A DNA stretch of 64,000 bases from Paucibacter sp. TC2R-5 (GCF_025717605.1 NZ_JAJIRQ010000010.1:110086-174085); one strand, 5' to 3'; shown: positions 17,202 through 26,715, counted from the first letter of the stretch. Numbers and translations are program-made. Notes: generated by a model not told the origin, from the sequence alone.

Positions 17202-17693
17202 TTAAGGCTGAGTAGCTTTTGCTTTGTTGCGCCTGATATGCGCCCTCTTCAAAGCTTCAACCGTCAGGCCATGACGGTCAGCAACCTTGGAATAGCATTG
17301 ATCCATCGTCATCCTCTTTAGATTTAGGCAGTTCCGAGCAGCAAATTCCTTGTCGATGTCGACCTTTGACCAGCCGCGACCAACCAGCCACTGGCGCACA
17401 CGATTTAGACGACGCTGAAGATCGGCCAAGATGGTCTCGTTATAGAAGCTCCGGTTTCTCAGTGCGCTGTCCAACTCGTCCATGAGTATTTCTGTGTGGA
17501 GCTTGCTCTTGCGAGCATCGGGGCGGCGCATGATGGCAGCAGCTACGAAGCGCCGCTCCTCTTCGGTGTGGACGCCATACCTCTCCACAAACGCTGCAAG
17601 CAGTTCGATTGCGCCTTGATTGGCTCGGCTTTTGGCCTCTATCCAGTCGCTCATGCGGTCTATGTCAAAAAAGACCTCCTCCTGCTGACTCAC
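17202..17693 (-). CDS. Hypothetical island protein downstream of the integrase
   Basis: A 163-residue, mostly helical and charged protein I do not recognise. The GTG at 17693 overlaps the integrase stop (GTGA) and has GAGGT five bases upstream; an ATG at 17654 is an alternative. Residues 30-110 look like a helical bundle (AIELLAAFVERYG, ETILADLQRRLNRVRQWL), and a C-terminal part ends in VADRHGLTVEALKRAH, which could be a helix-turn-helix. Co-transcription with int is likely. A role in recombination or maintenance is possible but unsupported. Confidence 0.6.
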   Translation of the reverse strand: MSQQEEVFFDIDRMSDWIEAKSRANQGAIELLAAFVERYGVHTEEERRFVAAAIMRRPDARKSKLHTEILMDELDSALRNRSFYNETILADLQRRLNRVRQWLVGRGWSKVDIDKEFAARNCLNLKRMTMDQCYSKVADRHGLTVEALKRAHIRRNKAKATQP

Positions 17694-18928
17694 GCCACAC
17701 CTCGCAGCGGAATCACCTCGCCGGCAACTTCAACCCGGCCAACAAACGCCGCCCAGTCGGCCATGAGATTCACCCGCTTCTGGAAAAGATCGCCACGGCG
17801 ATATGCGGCCTCGACCTTGTTCGCCACCACATGGGCCAGCGCCATTTCGCAAACATCGCTCGGGTAGTGGGTGCGCTCGGCAGTCCAGTCGCGGAAGGTG
17901 GAGCGGAAACCATGTGGCACGGCGTCAACTTTCATCCTGCGCAATACGGCGGTCATGGTCATGTCGGACAGCTTGCCACCTCTCGGCGCGGGAAAGACGG
18001 CATCAACCCCTTCGATACGAGGCAATGCCTCCAGCAGTTGAACTGCTGCCGGTGAAAGCGGTACGCGGTGGTCCTTCCCTGCTTTCATGCGGTCGCCAGG
18101 AACTGTCCAGACCTTGGCCTCCAGATCAACCTCGGCCCATGTCGCGCCTCGAACCTCTCCGCTACGCGCTGCCGTCAAGATCGCAAACTCCAACGCTCGC
18201 GCCCCCATCCCATCGGCGGCACGAAGGCGCACCATGAAGGCTCCAATTTCGGAGACTTTCAAAGCGGCGTGATGTTCGACCTTGGCGATCTTGTCGGGGT
18301 TGGGCAGTTGGGCGTCCAAGTTGCCCTTCCACTCGGCAGGGTTGTCGCCTGATCGGTAGCCCCGGCCCTTGGCCCAGTCCAATACTTTCTCCATCCGGCC
18401 ACGGAGTCGACTGGCGGTCTCGGTCGTTGTCTGCCAGATCGGCTCCAGCACCTTGAGGACATGCGCCATTTCAACATCACGCACCATCAGACTTCCGATG
18501 AAGGGGTAAGCGTACTGCTCCAGGGTGTTTCGCCACTGCTGCCCATGCTTGGCATTGCGCCAGCCCACCTCATGGGCCTTGATGTACTGCTGCGCGGCCT
18601 GCTTGAAGGTCAGTTCCTTGGCCTGAGCGGCTATGAGTTCGCTTCTGGCGGCTTTCTTCTGCTCCACTGGGTCTACCCCCTTGGCCAGATCGGCGCGGAC
18701 GGCTAGAGCGGCTTCCCTGGCCTTGGCCAAGGTCATTCCAGTCTGCGAGTAGCCCCCAAGGCCAATATCGCGGCGCTTGTCGCCAACTTTGACGCGGAGC
18801 ATCCACCCCTTGGCCCCAGTCGGCTTGATTCGCACATGCAGGCCAGAAACGCCCCCAACTGCATAGAACCCTGGCAACGTGAGGCGCGACACCTCCAGGG
18901 CGGATAGCTCCTTGGCCTTCTTGGGCAT
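17690..18928 (-). CDS. P4-type tyrosine site-specific integrase
   Basis: A 412-residue integrase. The N-terminal DUF4102-type arm-binding domain covers about residues 1-95 (LTLPGFYAVGGVSGLHVRIKPTGAKGW, RRDIGLGGYS), a core-binding SAM-like domain about 105-200, and the catalytic domain the rest. The catalytic residues are visible: Arg in TAARSGEVRG, HGFR, the second His in MALAHVV and the tyrosine in EAAYRRGD. AGGAG precedes the ATG. It presumably integrates the island at the tRNA-Ser 3' end. The gene points away from the right att site at 19341. Confidence 0.95.
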   Translation of the reverse strand: MPKKAKELSALEVSRLTLPGFYAVGGVSGLHVRIKPTGAKGWMLRVKVGDKRRDIGLGGYSQTGMTLAKAREAALAVRADLAKGVDPVEQKKAARSELIAAQAKELTFKQAAQQYIKAHEVGWRNAKHGQQWRNTLEQYAYPFIGSLMVRDVEMAHVLKVLEPIWQTTTETASRLRGRMEKVLDWAKGRGYRSGDNPAEWKGNLDAQLPNPDKIAKVEHHAALKVSEIGAFMVRLRAADGMGARALEFAILTAARSGEVRGATWAEVDLEAKVWTVPGDRMKAGKDHRVPLSPAAVQLLEALPRIEGVDAVFPAPRGGKLSDMTMTAVLRRMKVDAVPHGFRSTFRDWTAERTHYPSDVCEMALAHVVANKVEAAYRRGDLFQKRVNLMADWAAFVGRVEVAGEVIPLRGVA

Positions 18929-18941
18929 GGTGCGCTCCTGC

Positions 18942-19157
18942 TCAGTGCTTGCCAGCGTTGACCCATGCCTGCAATTCAGGCGAAGCGCTCAGCGTGGCGC
19001 GGCTCACCATCACAAACTCCAAGACGGCTGCGTCCTGCTCATCAGGGGTCAAATCATGGAAGGCGTCGCCCTCGGCCAGCACGAAGCGTGCGGATCGCAA
19101 CTCAATAGAGACTGAGGACAGTTCAGGCGATTGGCTGGAATAGCGGTTTGACGACAT
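18942..19157 (-). CDS. Small hypothetical protein upstream of the integrase
   Basis: Seventy-one residues, acidic, with no family I recognise. GGAG lies seven bases before the ATG, and the stop is 13 bases before the integrase start, so it is probably the first gene of the int operon. The central part (RFVLAEGDAFHDLTPDEQDAAVLEFVMVSR) looks like two helices. It could be a control protein; no direct evidence. Confidence 0.55.
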   Translation of the reverse strand: MSSNRYSSQSPELSSVSIELRSARFVLAEGDAFHDLTPDEQDAAVLEFVMVSRATLSASPELQAWVNAGKH

Positions 19158-19199
19158 GGGGTATCTCCAGGGCTTGGGTTTCTAGGCCTTCAGCCTCCA

Positions 19200-19219
19200 G
19201 GCCCAACTTAAGGCCCAAC
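19200..19219 (+). repeat. Paired GGCCCAAC arm-like sites, right end
   Basis: GGCCCAAC, TTAA, GGCCCAAC, then ATAAAA, matching the left-end pair in spacing and orientation. The pair lies 121 bp inside the right att copy. Confidence 0.55.
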
Positions 19220-19340
19220 ATAAAAGCTGAGATTGGATGATACAACATGATACGCAGCGAGCTAAAAGGTAGACGATTCCTCTATGGCAAATCCAGTTAG
19301 CGAGTCTGAATGAGACAACCGGTAGTTCTACGGAGACGGA

Positions 19341-19355
19341 CACAGCTTCCGCCAA
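19341..19355 (+). other. Right attachment site (att)
   Basis: Exact 15-bp copy of the tRNA-Ser end, CACAGCTTCCGCCAA, not preceded by tRNA sequence. It marks the distal border of the integrated element. Confidence 0.85.
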
Positions 19356-19362
19356 ATGCGGA

Positions 19363-19397
19363 AAAAAAGCGGCCCCTCGGTGAGGGGCCGCTTTTTT
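19363..19397. terminator. Strong bidirectional terminator (native tRNA-Ser / hutF end)
   Basis: AAAAAAGCGGCCCCTC and its exact 16-base complement enclose a 3-base loop. It follows the right att copy by 7 bases, so before integration it would have terminated tRNA-Ser. On the minus strand it ends the hutC-D-I-G-F transcript. Confidence 0.9.
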
Positions 19398-19413
19398 ATT
19401 GCCAAACGCAATC

Positions 19414-20787
19414 TCAACGCAAGGCCGCCAGCGCCGACTGAAACCCGCCAGCGATGGCATCTTGAGCCACATGCCGCCCCTGCTGGAGTCGAACTTGGCC
19501 GGCCACATAGACCTCCCGCAAGACCTGACCCTGGGCCGAGAAGACCAGACCGTCGAGCAAATAATCCGCAGGCAAGCCCAGCAAGCCACTCGCTGCGCTG
19601 TCGATCACCAGGAAGTCAGCCCGTGCCCCGACTTCCAGACCCCACTGCTTGAAGCCTGCCGGTGCTGCACTGCCTGCGCGCACGGCCTCGAACAAGCGCG
19701 CCGCCGTGCTGGGCTGCTGCCCAGGCAAAGCCGCCACATTGCGCTGCTGCAGGCCCAAGCGCTGGCCATATTCCAACCAGCGCAACTCCTCGCCCCAAGC
19801 GCGCGTCACATGACTGTCGGAACCTATGCTGATCGGCACACCAGCCGCCAACCAGCCGGGTAAGTCGATCAAACCATCGCCCAAATTGCCCTCGGTGCCG
19901 GGGCAGATGACGACGCTGGCGCCGCTGAGGGCGACTTGCTCGATTTCTTCTCGGCTGCTGTGTGTGGCGTGGACCAAATGCCAGCGCGCATCGGGCTTGA
20001 GTGCGTTGCATAACCACTGCATGGGCCGCTGCCCGGTAGCGGCCAGGCAGTCGCGCACCTCTTGGGTCTGCTCGGCGATGTGGATGTGGATGGGAACATC
20101 CGCCTCAGCCACCAAGGCCTGCAAACTGCGAATGTCATCGGCATTGGCCGCACGCAAGGAATGCAGCGCTACGCCTGCATTGAGCAAAGGCCGCCGGGCA
20201 GCGTTGACCGCTTGGCTAGCATCCCAGACCCAATCGGCATCGGTCTTGAAACGGCGTTGATCCTCACGCAGGCCGCTCGCTCCAAAGCCCGAACGCGCGT
20301 ACAGCACCGGCAGCAGGGTCAGGCCCATGCCGGCCGCAGCCGCCGCATCGGCCAAGGCCCAACTCATGGCCAACTCATCGGGGTATGAACTGCCGTCTTC
20401 TCGGTGATGCAGGTAATGAAACTCGCAGACCTGGGTGTAGCCGCCAGCCAGCAGCTCGACATAAAGTTGGGTGGCAATCGCCTGCATTTGCGCCGGCGTG
20501 ATGCGTAGCGCCAGACCGTACATGCGGTCGCGCCAAGACCAAAAGTCGTCATCGCCACTGTCGCGCCGCTCGGCCAGGCCCGCAAAAGCGCGCTGAAATG
20601 CGTGGCTGTGGGTATCGACCAGGCTTGGCATGACAGGGCCGGCCAAGGCCTGCATGCCCTCGGCCAAGGGCACGCCGGGCGTGATGCTTTGCCAGTGGCC
20701 GTCCGTCCCCACCTCCAAACGCACGTCATGCTGCCAGCGCCCATCCACCCAAGCTTGCTCGGCCCAAAAAATAGGGGCTGCTCTCAT
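19414..20787 (-). CDS. hutF: Formimidoylglutamate deiminase
   Basis: A 457-residue amidohydrolase that converts N-formimino-L-glutamate to N-formyl-L-glutamate and ammonia. Metal ligands are seen in VDTHSHAFQR (HxH), IHIHIAEQ, LVHATHSS and ISIGSDSH. The FEFHYLHH-type segment (CEFHYLHHREDG) is characteristic of HutF. The start overlaps the hutG stop (ATGA). With hutG it defines the five-step histidine pathway, which releases formate and ammonia rather than formamide. Confidence 0.96.
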   Translation of the reverse strand: MRAAPIFWAEQAWVDGRWQHDVRLEVGTDGHWQSITPGVPLAEGMQALAGPVMPSLVDTHSHAFQRAFAGLAERRDSGDDDFWSWRDRMYGLALRITPAQMQAIATQLYVELLAGGYTQVCEFHYLHHREDGSSYPDELAMSWALADAAAAAGMGLTLLPVLYARSGFGASGLREDQRRFKTDADWVWDASQAVNAARRPLLNAGVALHSLRAANADDIRSLQALVAEADVPIHIHIAEQTQEVRDCLAATGQRPMQWLCNALKPDARWHLVHATHSSREEIEQVALSGASVVICPGTEGNLGDGLIDLPGWLAAGVPISIGSDSHVTRAWGEELRWLEYGQRLGLQQRNVAALPGQQPSTAARLFEAVRAGSAAPAGFKQWGLEVGARADFLVIDSAASGLLGLPADYLLDGLVFSAQGQVLREVYVAGQVRLQQGRHVAQDAIAGGFQSALAALR

Positions 20788-21605
20788 GTTTTCATCGGCC
20801 TCCAGCCACTCATTTCTTGCAGCAAGCTCTTGAGCAAAGGCTGCACCGCCGCTGCGCGCTGCGCGTCATACAGAAACGGTGCCGCCTCTTCTTCCATATA
20901 GCAGCGCCAGCACATTTCCAACTGCACCGCATGCACGCCCTGCTCGGGCTGGCCGTAGTGGCGGGTGATGAAGCCGCCTTTGAAGCGACCGTCGACGACC
21001 TGGGTGTAGTCGCACTGGCTCGCCAACACGGCGCTCAATTGGGACCTGAGCTCGGCGGCGCAGGAGCGCCCTTCCACCGTGCCCAGGTTCAGGTCAGGCA
21101 AGCGCCCCTCAAACAACCAAGGTAGCTCGGAGCAGATGCTGTGCGCATCGAATAGCAAGGCATAGCCGAACAGCGACTTCAGCCTTTGCAGCTCGGCATT
21201 CAGGGCGCGGTGATAAGGCAACCAGTAAAGCTCGCGGCGACGCAGTTGCTCGGCGCGGTTGGGCTCTTGACCCGGCAGATAGAGCGGCTCGCCGCTGAAA
21301 AACCGCGTCGGGCATAGTTCGGTATTGGACGCCCCCGGGTACATCGGCGTGTCCTCAGGCGGGCGGTTCAGGTCGATCAAAAAACGCGAGTAATGCGGAA
21401 CGATCAGCCCGGCGTCCAGCTCACCGGCAATGCCACCGTAGAGCTGCTCCAGGTGCCAGTCGGTGTCCTCGCTGAGCAGCGCGCGCGGTTGATAACGGCG
21501 AGCCTGGTCGGCAGGAATGGCCGAGCCCACATGCGGCATGCTGATCAGCAGCGGCGTGCTGCCTTGGCGCAGTTTGAAAACAGCAGTGTCCATGACGGCT
21601 TTCAT
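20784..21605 (-). CDS. hutG: N-formylglutamate deformylase
   Basis: A 273-residue amidohydrolase that hydrolyses N-formylglutamate to formate and glutamate. Family motifs: [51 protein letters not shown] and GGFITRHYG. The open frame runs 208 codons further upstream inside hutI, but that part is a shadow; the true ATG at 21605 overlaps the hutI stop as ATGA. A second ATG is four codons in. Confidence 0.96.
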   Translation of the reverse strand: MKAVMDTAVFKLRQGSTPLLISMPHVGSAIPADQARRYQPRALLSEDTDWHLEQLYGGIAGELDAGLIVPHYSRFLIDLNRPPEDTPMYPGASNTELCPTRFFSGEPLYLPGQEPNRAEQLRRRELYWLPYHRALNAELQRLKSLFGYALLFDAHSICSELPWLFEGRLPDLNLGTVEGRSCAAELRSQLSAVLASQCDYTQVVDGRFKGGFITRHYGQPEQGVHAVQLEMCWRCYMEEEAAPFLYDAQRAAAVQPLLKSLLQEMSGWRPMKT

Positions 21606-22831
21606 GTTCGCTCCACCCCGCCACGGACGACGCGCTTCAAGGGGTTGCGGCCAAAGTAATAGGCCAACTCGTTCGGATGCTCCACATCCCAAACGCAGAA
21701 ATCGGCGCGCTGCCCGGCCGTCAGCTGACCCCGGTCGCTCAGCCCCAAGGCCCTCGCCGCGTTGACGGTGACGCCGCGCAGCGCTTCTTCGGGCGTCAGG
21801 CGGAACAGGGTGCAGGCCATATTCAGCATCAAGAGCAGGGACAGGGTCGGCGATGTGCCGGGATTGTGATCGGTGGCTATCGCGATAGGCACACCCGCCT
21901 CGCGCAGCGCCTGCACCGGCGGCAATTTGCTTTCGCGCAGGAAGTAATAAGCCCCGGGCAGCAGCACCGCCACCGTGCCACTGGCAGCCATGGCCTGCAC
22001 GCCGGCTTCGCTCAGATACTCCAGATGATCGCAAGACAGAGCCTTGAACTCGGCCGCTAACTGGCTGCCGCCCTGGTCGCTGAGTTGCTCGGCATGCAGC
22101 TTGACCGGCAGGCCCAAGGCCTGGGCCGCTTCGAAAACGCGCCGGGTTTGTGCCGGCGTGAAGCCTATGCCTTCGCAGAAGGCATCCACCGCGTCGATCA
22201 AGCCTTCGCGGTGCAGCGGGGTCATCCATTCGATCAGCGCGGTCACATAAGCGTCTTGGCGCCCCTCAAATTCGGGCGGCAGTGCATGCGCGCCCAGGTA
22301 GCTGGTCCGCACATCGACACCCAGGCCTTTGAGACGACGGGCCGCGCGCAGCATCTTGGCCTCCGAGGCTTGGCTCAAGCCATAGCCCGATTTGACCTCG
22401 ATGGTCGTAACGCCCTCCTTGAGCAGATTCAAGACGCGGTGCGCCGCCTGCGCGTAGAGCTGATGTTCGCTGGCAGCGCGGGTGGCAGCGACGCTGGAAC
22501 GGATGCCGCCGCCGGCGCGCGCAATCTCTTCGTAGCTGGCGCCGAGCAAGCGCTGCTCGAACTCGGCCGCGCGCTGGCCACCGTAAACCAGATGGGTGTG
22601 GCAGTCGATCAAGCCCGGCGTGACGACCGCGCCGCCAAGGTCGATCTCCTGCGCCAGGCCGTTGCGGAACTCGCCGTCGAGGTCAGCGATATCACCGGCC
22701 CAGAGCAGATGCTCGCCCTGCGACAACATCGCCCCGTTCTCGACCCAGCCCCAGGGGTTCTCTTCAGCGTCGCCGGCCAATGTGGCCAGGCGGGCATGGG
22801 TCCAGAGTTTGAATACGCTGCTGCTACTCAT
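21602..22831 (-). CDS. hutI: Imidazolonepropionase
   Basis: A 409-residue amidohydrolase that opens 4-imidazolone-5-propanoate to formiminoglutamate. Diagnostic features: [17 protein letters not shown] (HxH metal pair), [37 protein letters not shown] and [11 protein letters not shown]. The ATG at 22831 overlaps the hutD stop (ATGA) and gives the usual length; the frame is open 9 codons further upstream. It lies third in the hutC-D-I-G-F operon. Confidence 0.96.
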   Translation of the reverse strand: MSSSSVFKLWTHARLATLAGDAEENPWGWVENGAMLSQGEHLLWAGDIADLDGEFRNGLAQEIDLGGAVVTPGLIDCHTHLVYGGQRAAEFEQRLLGASYEEIARAGGGIRSSVAATRAASEHQLYAQAAHRVLNLLKEGVTTIEVKSGYGLSQASEAKMLRAARRLKGLGVDVRTSYLGAHALPPEFEGRQDAYVTALIEWMTPLHREGLIDAVDAFCEGIGFTPAQTRRVFEAAQALGLPVKLHAEQLSDQGGSQLAAEFKALSCDHLEYLSEAGVQAMAASGTVAVLLPGAYYFLRESKLPPVQALREAGVPIAIATDHNPGTSPTLSLLLMLNMACTLFRLTPEEALRGVTVNAARALGLSDRGQLTAGQRADFCVWDVEHPNELAYYFGRNPLKRVVRGGVERT

Positions 22832-23385
22832 GTTTGTGTCTCGCTCCAAATCATCCACCAGGCTGCGCCCTGGCCTTCAAAACTGCAGGCCTGCGCCGCA
22901 GGGTTCTCGCACCAGGCCAGGCTCATCGCGCCCAAGCTCATGGCCCGCCCACCATGCAGCAAGCGCCCACCTGCGGCTGTGAACAAACCGACCCAGCGGC
23001 CTTGCGCCTGCCAAGCAGCGGGGGTGCTGGCGGCAGCCTTCACTTGCATCTGGCCACGGCCGCGGCGATGCATCAGGTTGAAGTCGCGGGTGCTGCCGCC
23101 GATCAACTCGCAGGGCGGCGCCAAGCCACCGTCAAAGCTGATCAGCTCGTCGCCGGCCCGCAGTTCCCAGTCCGCCAGTCGCACCCCATCGCCCTGCAGC
23201 ACACCGAACCAACGCTGCACGCCATCAAAGGCCGAGAACGGCCCATCGCGCTCGATATCGGCCACACTGATGCGCAAGGCCCAATCGGCCGGATGCGGCC
23301 AGGCGAGCAACTCGCGGGTCTGTCCTCCGCCATTGCGCCAAGCCTGGGGGGCTACGTCATCTGCGCTAACTTGACTCCAACTCAT
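22828..23385 (-). CDS. hutD: HutD family protein
   Basis: A 185-residue cupin-fold HutD protein. Motifs: [14 protein letters not shown] near the N-terminus, [24 protein letters not shown] and [22 protein letters not shown]. In Pseudomonas, HutD is reported to moderate hut expression, perhaps by sensing pathway intermediates; it is not a pathway enzyme. The start overlaps the hutC stop (ATGA). Confidence 0.93.
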   Translation of the reverse strand: MSWSQVSADDVAPQAWRNGGGQTRELLAWPHPADWALRISVADIERDGPFSAFDGVQRWFGVLQGDGVRLADWELRAGDELISFDGGLAPPCELIGGSTRDFNLMHRRGRGQMQVKAAASTPAAWQAQGRWVGLFTAAGGRLLHGGRAMSLGAMSLAWCENPAAQACSFEGQGAAWWMIWSETQT

Positions 23386-24104
23386 GCTTGAAAACTCCCC
23401 TCAAGAACGTACAGCGAACCCGGATGGGTGAGCCGCACCGTGGTGACGGTTTGGCCGCGACTGAAGGTGCGACGCTTGACGACCAGACAAGGATCGCGCC
23501 TGGAAATGCCCAGCAACTTGGCCTCCAGCGCCGACGGCAGCAGTGACTCTATCGTGTAACGCGCCTCCGACAAAGGCGCAACCTCAAGCAAATAATTGGT
23601 CGGCGTCGTCTTCGCGAAATCCAGGCCCAAATAAGCTGGCGCGCAGGCCGGGTTGACCAGCCGGTCTTCGCACTGGATCGCTACCCCGTTCTCGAAATGC
23701 ACGATCACGCTGTGGAAGAGCTCGGCTCCCAGCGCCAAGCCAAAGTCGGCCGCTTGGGGCCCATCGGCCTTTAGCGTCGCCAGGCTATGTACCTTGGCGG
23801 TGTGCTGGTGGCCGCGCTGCAAGATCTCGTCATGCACATCGCGCACATTCAGCGTTGACGAGATGCGGTGCAACTGCGCCACAAAAGTACCCACGCCTTG
23901 CAGCCGCTCGACCAAGCCTTCCTGGGTCAACTCGCGCAAAGCCCGGTTAACGGTCATGCGGCTGACCTCGAACAAGGCCACCAACTCCGCCTCTGAGGGC
24001 AGCAAGTCTCCCGCCACCCAATGGCCGGAGGCAATGCGCTCGCGCAAGTGGTTCTTGACCTTCAAATACTGCGGCGCTGGTACCGAACTTGTTTTTCTTG
24101 GCAT
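23382..24104 (-). CDS. hutC: GntR/HutC-family histidine-utilisation repressor
   Basis: A 240-residue repressor. The GntR winged helix covers about residues 10-75 (YLKVKNHLRERIASG, LPSEAELVALFEVSRMTVNRALRELTQEGLVERLQGVGTFV) and the UTRA effector domain about 95-235. Urocanate is the known inducer of HutC. It is the first gene of its operon and 19 bp separate its start from the palindromic operator, so it should repress itself and both divergent operons. Confidence 0.96.
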   Translation of the reverse strand: MPRKTSSVPAPQYLKVKNHLRERIASGHWVAGDLLPSEAELVALFEVSRMTVNRALRELTQEGLVERLQGVGTFVAQLHRISSTLNVRDVHDEILQRGHQHTAKVHSLATLKADGPQAADFGLALGAELFHSVIVHFENGVAIQCEDRLVNPACAPAYLGLDFAKTTPTNYLLEVAPLSEARYTIESLLPSALEAKLLGISRRDPCLVVKRRTFSRGQTVTTVRLTHPGSLYVLEGSFQA

Positions 24105-24122
24105 GAGCGCATGCTACTTGAC

Positions 24123-24144
24123 TGTACTTGTATAGACAAGTACA
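24123..24144. promoter_or_regulatory. HutC operator palindrome
   Basis: TGTACTTGT, a 4-base spacer ATAG, and ACAAGTACA form a perfect 9-bp inverted repeat between hutC and hutU. The core CTTGTATAGACAAG resembles the CTTGTATATACAAG-like HutC sites known from other proteobacteria. It lies 70 bp before the hutU start. Confidence 0.85.
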
Positions 24145-24213
24145 TTGCCCAACATTCGAAAACCGATTCGCCAGTCATTTCGCCAAACTTCCGGTTCATC
24201 AGCAGGAGTCTTT

Positions 24214-25923
24214 ATGAGCAACAAGCCCACCCCCAGCAAAGCCCAGCCCCGCGTCGTGCGCGCCCCCACCGGCACTGCCTTGAGCTGCAAAAGCTGGCTG
24301 ACCGAAGCCGCCTACCGGATGTTGCAGAACAATCTGGACCCGGAAGTGGCCGAAAACCCAGACGAATTGGTGGTCTACGGCGGCATCGGCAAGGCCGCCC
24401 GCAACTGGGATTGCTTCGAGGCCATTCTTGACTCACTGAAGACGCTGAACGAGGACGAAACCCTGCTGGTGCAGTCGGGCAAGCCGGTCGGCATCTTCCC
24501 GACCCACGCGAACGCGCCGCGCGTCTTGATAGCCAACAGCAATCTGGTGCCGCACTGGGCCAACTGGGAGCATTTCAACGAGTTGGACCGCAAGGGCCTG
24601 ATGATGTACGGCCAAATGACGGCCGGCAGCTGGATCTATATCGGCACGCAGGGCATCGTGCAAGGCACTTACGAGACCTTCGCCGAAGCGGGCCGCCAAC
24701 ACTATGGTGGTTCACTGAAAGGCCGCTGGGTGCTAACCGCTGGCCTGGGCGGCATGGGCGGCGCGCAGCCTCTGGCCGCCACCTTCGCCGGCGCCTGCTC
24801 CTTGAACATCGAATGCCAACAAAGCCGTATCGACTTCCGCCTCAAGACCCGTTATGTGGACGAGCAAGCCACCGACCTCGATGACGCGCTGGCACGCTTG
24901 AAGAAATACTCAGCCGAAGGCAAGGCGATCTCGATCGCGCTGCTCGGCAATGCCGCCACCATCCTGCCGGCCTTGGCCGAGCGATGCAAGACCGACCCCA
25001 GCGTCAAGCCCGATCTGGTTACCGATCAAACCTCGGCACACGATCTGATCAATGGCTATCTGCCGGCAGGCTGGTCGGTTGAACAATGGAAGGCGGCGGC
25101 AGCCGACCCGGCCCAACATGCCGAGCTGAAGGCCGCTGCGGCAGCCAGCTGCGCCGTGCATGTCAAGGCCATGTTGCTGTTCCAGGCCATGGGCATTCCG
25201 ACCGTCGACTATGGCAACAATATTCGCCAGGTGGCGCTAGAGCAAGGCGTCAAGAACGCCTTCGACTTCCCCGGCTTTGTGCCCGCCTATGTGCGCCCGC
25301 AGTTCTGCGAAGGCCGGGGGCCCTTCCGTTGGGTGGCGCTGTCCGGCGACCCGGAAGACATCTACAAGACCGACGCCAAGATCAAGGAATTGTTCCCGCA
25401 TCATGCCCATGTGCACCGCTGGTTGGACATGGCGCGCGAGCGCATCGCCTTCCAGGGCCTGCCGGCGCGAATCTGCTGGCTGGGCCTGGGCGAGCGTCAT
25501 ATCGCCGGCCTGGCTTTCAATGAAATGGTCAAGTCGGGCGAGTTGAAAGCGCCGATCGTGATCGGCCGCGACCACCTCGACAGCGGTTCGGTCGCCAGCC
25601 CGAACCGCGAAACCGAAAGCATGATGGACGGCTCGGACGCGGTCTCCGACTGGCCGCTGCTCAACGCGCTGCTCAACACCGCCGGCGGTGCCACCTGGGT
25701 CAGCCTGCACCACGGCGGCGGCGTCGGCATGGGCTTCAGCCAGCACAGCGGCGTCGTGATCGTGGCCGACGGCACCGACGCAGCGGCGAAGCGCCTGGAA
25801 CGCGTACTCTGGAACGACCCCGGCACCGGCGTGATGCGCCATGCCGACGCCGGCTACGAGATCGCCAAGAAAACCGCCGCCGAGCGCGGGCTGAATATGC
25901 CGATGTTGCAGCGACAAGGCTGA
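24214..25923 (+). CDS. hutU: Urocanate hydratase
   Basis: A 569-residue NAD+-dependent urocanase, which makes 4-imidazolone-5-propanoate. The start ATG at 24214 has AGGAG five bases upstream; the longer frame from 24145 runs over the operator region. Motifs: [51 protein letters not shown] (NAD-binding), [14 protein letters not shown] and the C-terminal [20 protein letters not shown]. Slightly longer than the usual 555-560 residues because of an N-terminal tail. First gene of the hutU-SBP-hutH operon. Confidence 0.97.
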   Translation: MSNKPTPSKAQPRVVRAPTGTALSCKSWLTEAAYRMLQNNLDPEVAENPDELVVYGGIGKAARNWDCFEAILDSLKTLNEDETLLVQSGKPVGIFPTHANAPRVLIANSNLVPHWANWEHFNELDRKGLMMYGQMTAGSWIYIGTQGIVQGTYETFAEAGRQHYGGSLKGRWVLTAGLGGMGGAQPLAATFAGACSLNIECQQSRIDFRLKTRYVDEQATDLDDALARLKKYSAEGKAISIALLGNAATILPALAERCKTDPSVKPDLVTDQTSAHDLINGYLPAGWSVEQWKAAAADPAQHAELKAAAAASCAVHVKAMLLFQAMGIPTVDYGNNIRQVALEQGVKNAFDFPGFVPAYVRPQFCEGRGPFRWVALSGDPEDIYKTDAKIKELFPHHAHVHRWLDMARERIAFQGLPARICWLGLGERHIAGLAFNEMVKSGELKAPIVIGRDHLDSGSVASPNRETESMMDGSDAVSDWPLLNALLNTAGGATWVSLHHGGGVGMGFSQHSGVVIVADGTDAAAKRLERVLWNDPGTGVMRHADAGYEIAKKTAAERGLNMPMLQRQG

Positions 25924-25959
25924 GCGCATAGAGTCCATTGGCCCGACTGAGGAGTTGCC

Positions 25960-26715
25960 ATGTTCACCCAGGTCTCAAGATCGCTGCTCTGCTGCGGCTT
26001 GCTCGCTTTGTGCGTGGGCAGAGCGTTCGGCCAGAGCGCGCCGCTGCAGTTGGCGGCGAACGAGCGCCTGGCGGAACAATGGGTGGCCGCACAACTGCTG
26101 CAAGAAGTCTATCGTCGCGCCGGGCTGGCCATGATCATTGAGCCGCTGCCGCCGGCGCGGGCGACCAAGGCAACGCTATCAGGGCTGAAGGATGGTGAGG
26201 TGGCTCGCATTCGCGCCTATGGTGAAAGCAACCCAACACTCGATCGGGTGGAGCCAGCCATTTATGTACTCACCAGCAACGCCTTCAGCCTGCGCAGCCG
26301 TGCGGCGGAGATTCACCGCCGCGAAGATTTGGCCCACTACAGCTTGGGCGCCATCCGCGGCGTCGCCCACTCGTCCGACTTGACCGAAGGCCACCCGGCC
26401 ACCACCTTGACTCAGCGAGCGGATCTACTCTTCAAGATGCTGAACTCTCGCCGTTTCGACGCGGCGCTGGACACCGGCATCAATGGCCGCTACGTCATCA
26501 AGCGCCAGGGCTTGACGGACATCCAGGTCTCCGCCGACTTGGCCCGTTACGAACTCTTCCACTACCTGCACCCCAAACACCAGGCCTTGGCCAGTCGCAT
26601 CGGCGCCGTCATCACCCAGATGAAGGCCAGCGGCGACATGGACAAGCTCATCGCCAAGGCCGAAGCAGGCTTACAAAACATCGACCTAGAAACCTTTACA
26701 GGCGCAAGCAAATGA
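25960..26715 (+). CDS. Periplasmic solute-binding protein of the SBP_bac_3 type inside the hut operon
   Basis: A 251-residue protein with an N-terminal signal peptide ([17 protein letters not shown], cleaved before QSAP) and the fold pattern of family-3 amino-acid-binding proteins: [45 protein letters not shown] and a C-terminal helix [12 protein letters not shown]. No permease or ATPase gene is adjacent. The stop overlaps the hutH start (ATGA). The position suggests that it binds histidine or urocanate, but the conserved amino-acid-carboxylate arginine is not obvious. A periplasmic sensing or scavenging role is possible. Confidence 0.75.
   Translation: MFTQVSRSLLCCGLLALCVGRAFGQSAPLQLAANERLAEQWVAAQLLQEVYRRAGLAMIIEPLPPARATKATLSGLKDGEVARIRAYGESNPTLDRVEPAIYVLTSNAFSLRSRAAEIHRREDLAHYSLGAIRGVAHSSDLTEGHPATTLTQRADLLFKMLNSRRFDAALDTGINGRYVIKRQGLTDIQVSADLARYELFHYLHPKHQALASRIGAVITQMKASGDMDKLIAKAEAGLQNIDLETFTGASK

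Larger units (their letters stand above)
14876..19355. mobile_element. Integrative element at the tRNA-Ser 3' end (about 4.5 kb)
   Basis: A 15-bp direct repeat, CACAGCTTCCGCCAA, occurs at the tRNA 3' end (14876-14890) and again at 19341-19355, bounding the segment. Inside are a P4-type tyrosine integrase, an AlpA-type regulator/excisionase, two helix-turn-helix proteins, a zinc-ribbon membrane protein and two small unknown proteins. None is a housekeeping gene. Paired GGCCCAAC motifs lie near each end. Nothing for conjugation or a capsid is present, so it is a small satellite-like or mobilisable island. Whether it still excises is unknown, but the att repeats and the integrase look intact. 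Confidence 0.88.

Noticed and set aside
19330..19360. Second tRNA-Ser gene at the right end of the island
   Set aside because: Only the last 15 bases match; D-arm, anticodon arm and variable arm are missing. It is the att copy.
21606..22229. N-terminal extension of the hutG frame into hutI
   Set aside because: Overlaps imidazolonepropionase, lacks any family match, and the ATG at 21605 gives the normal HutG length with ATGA coupling.
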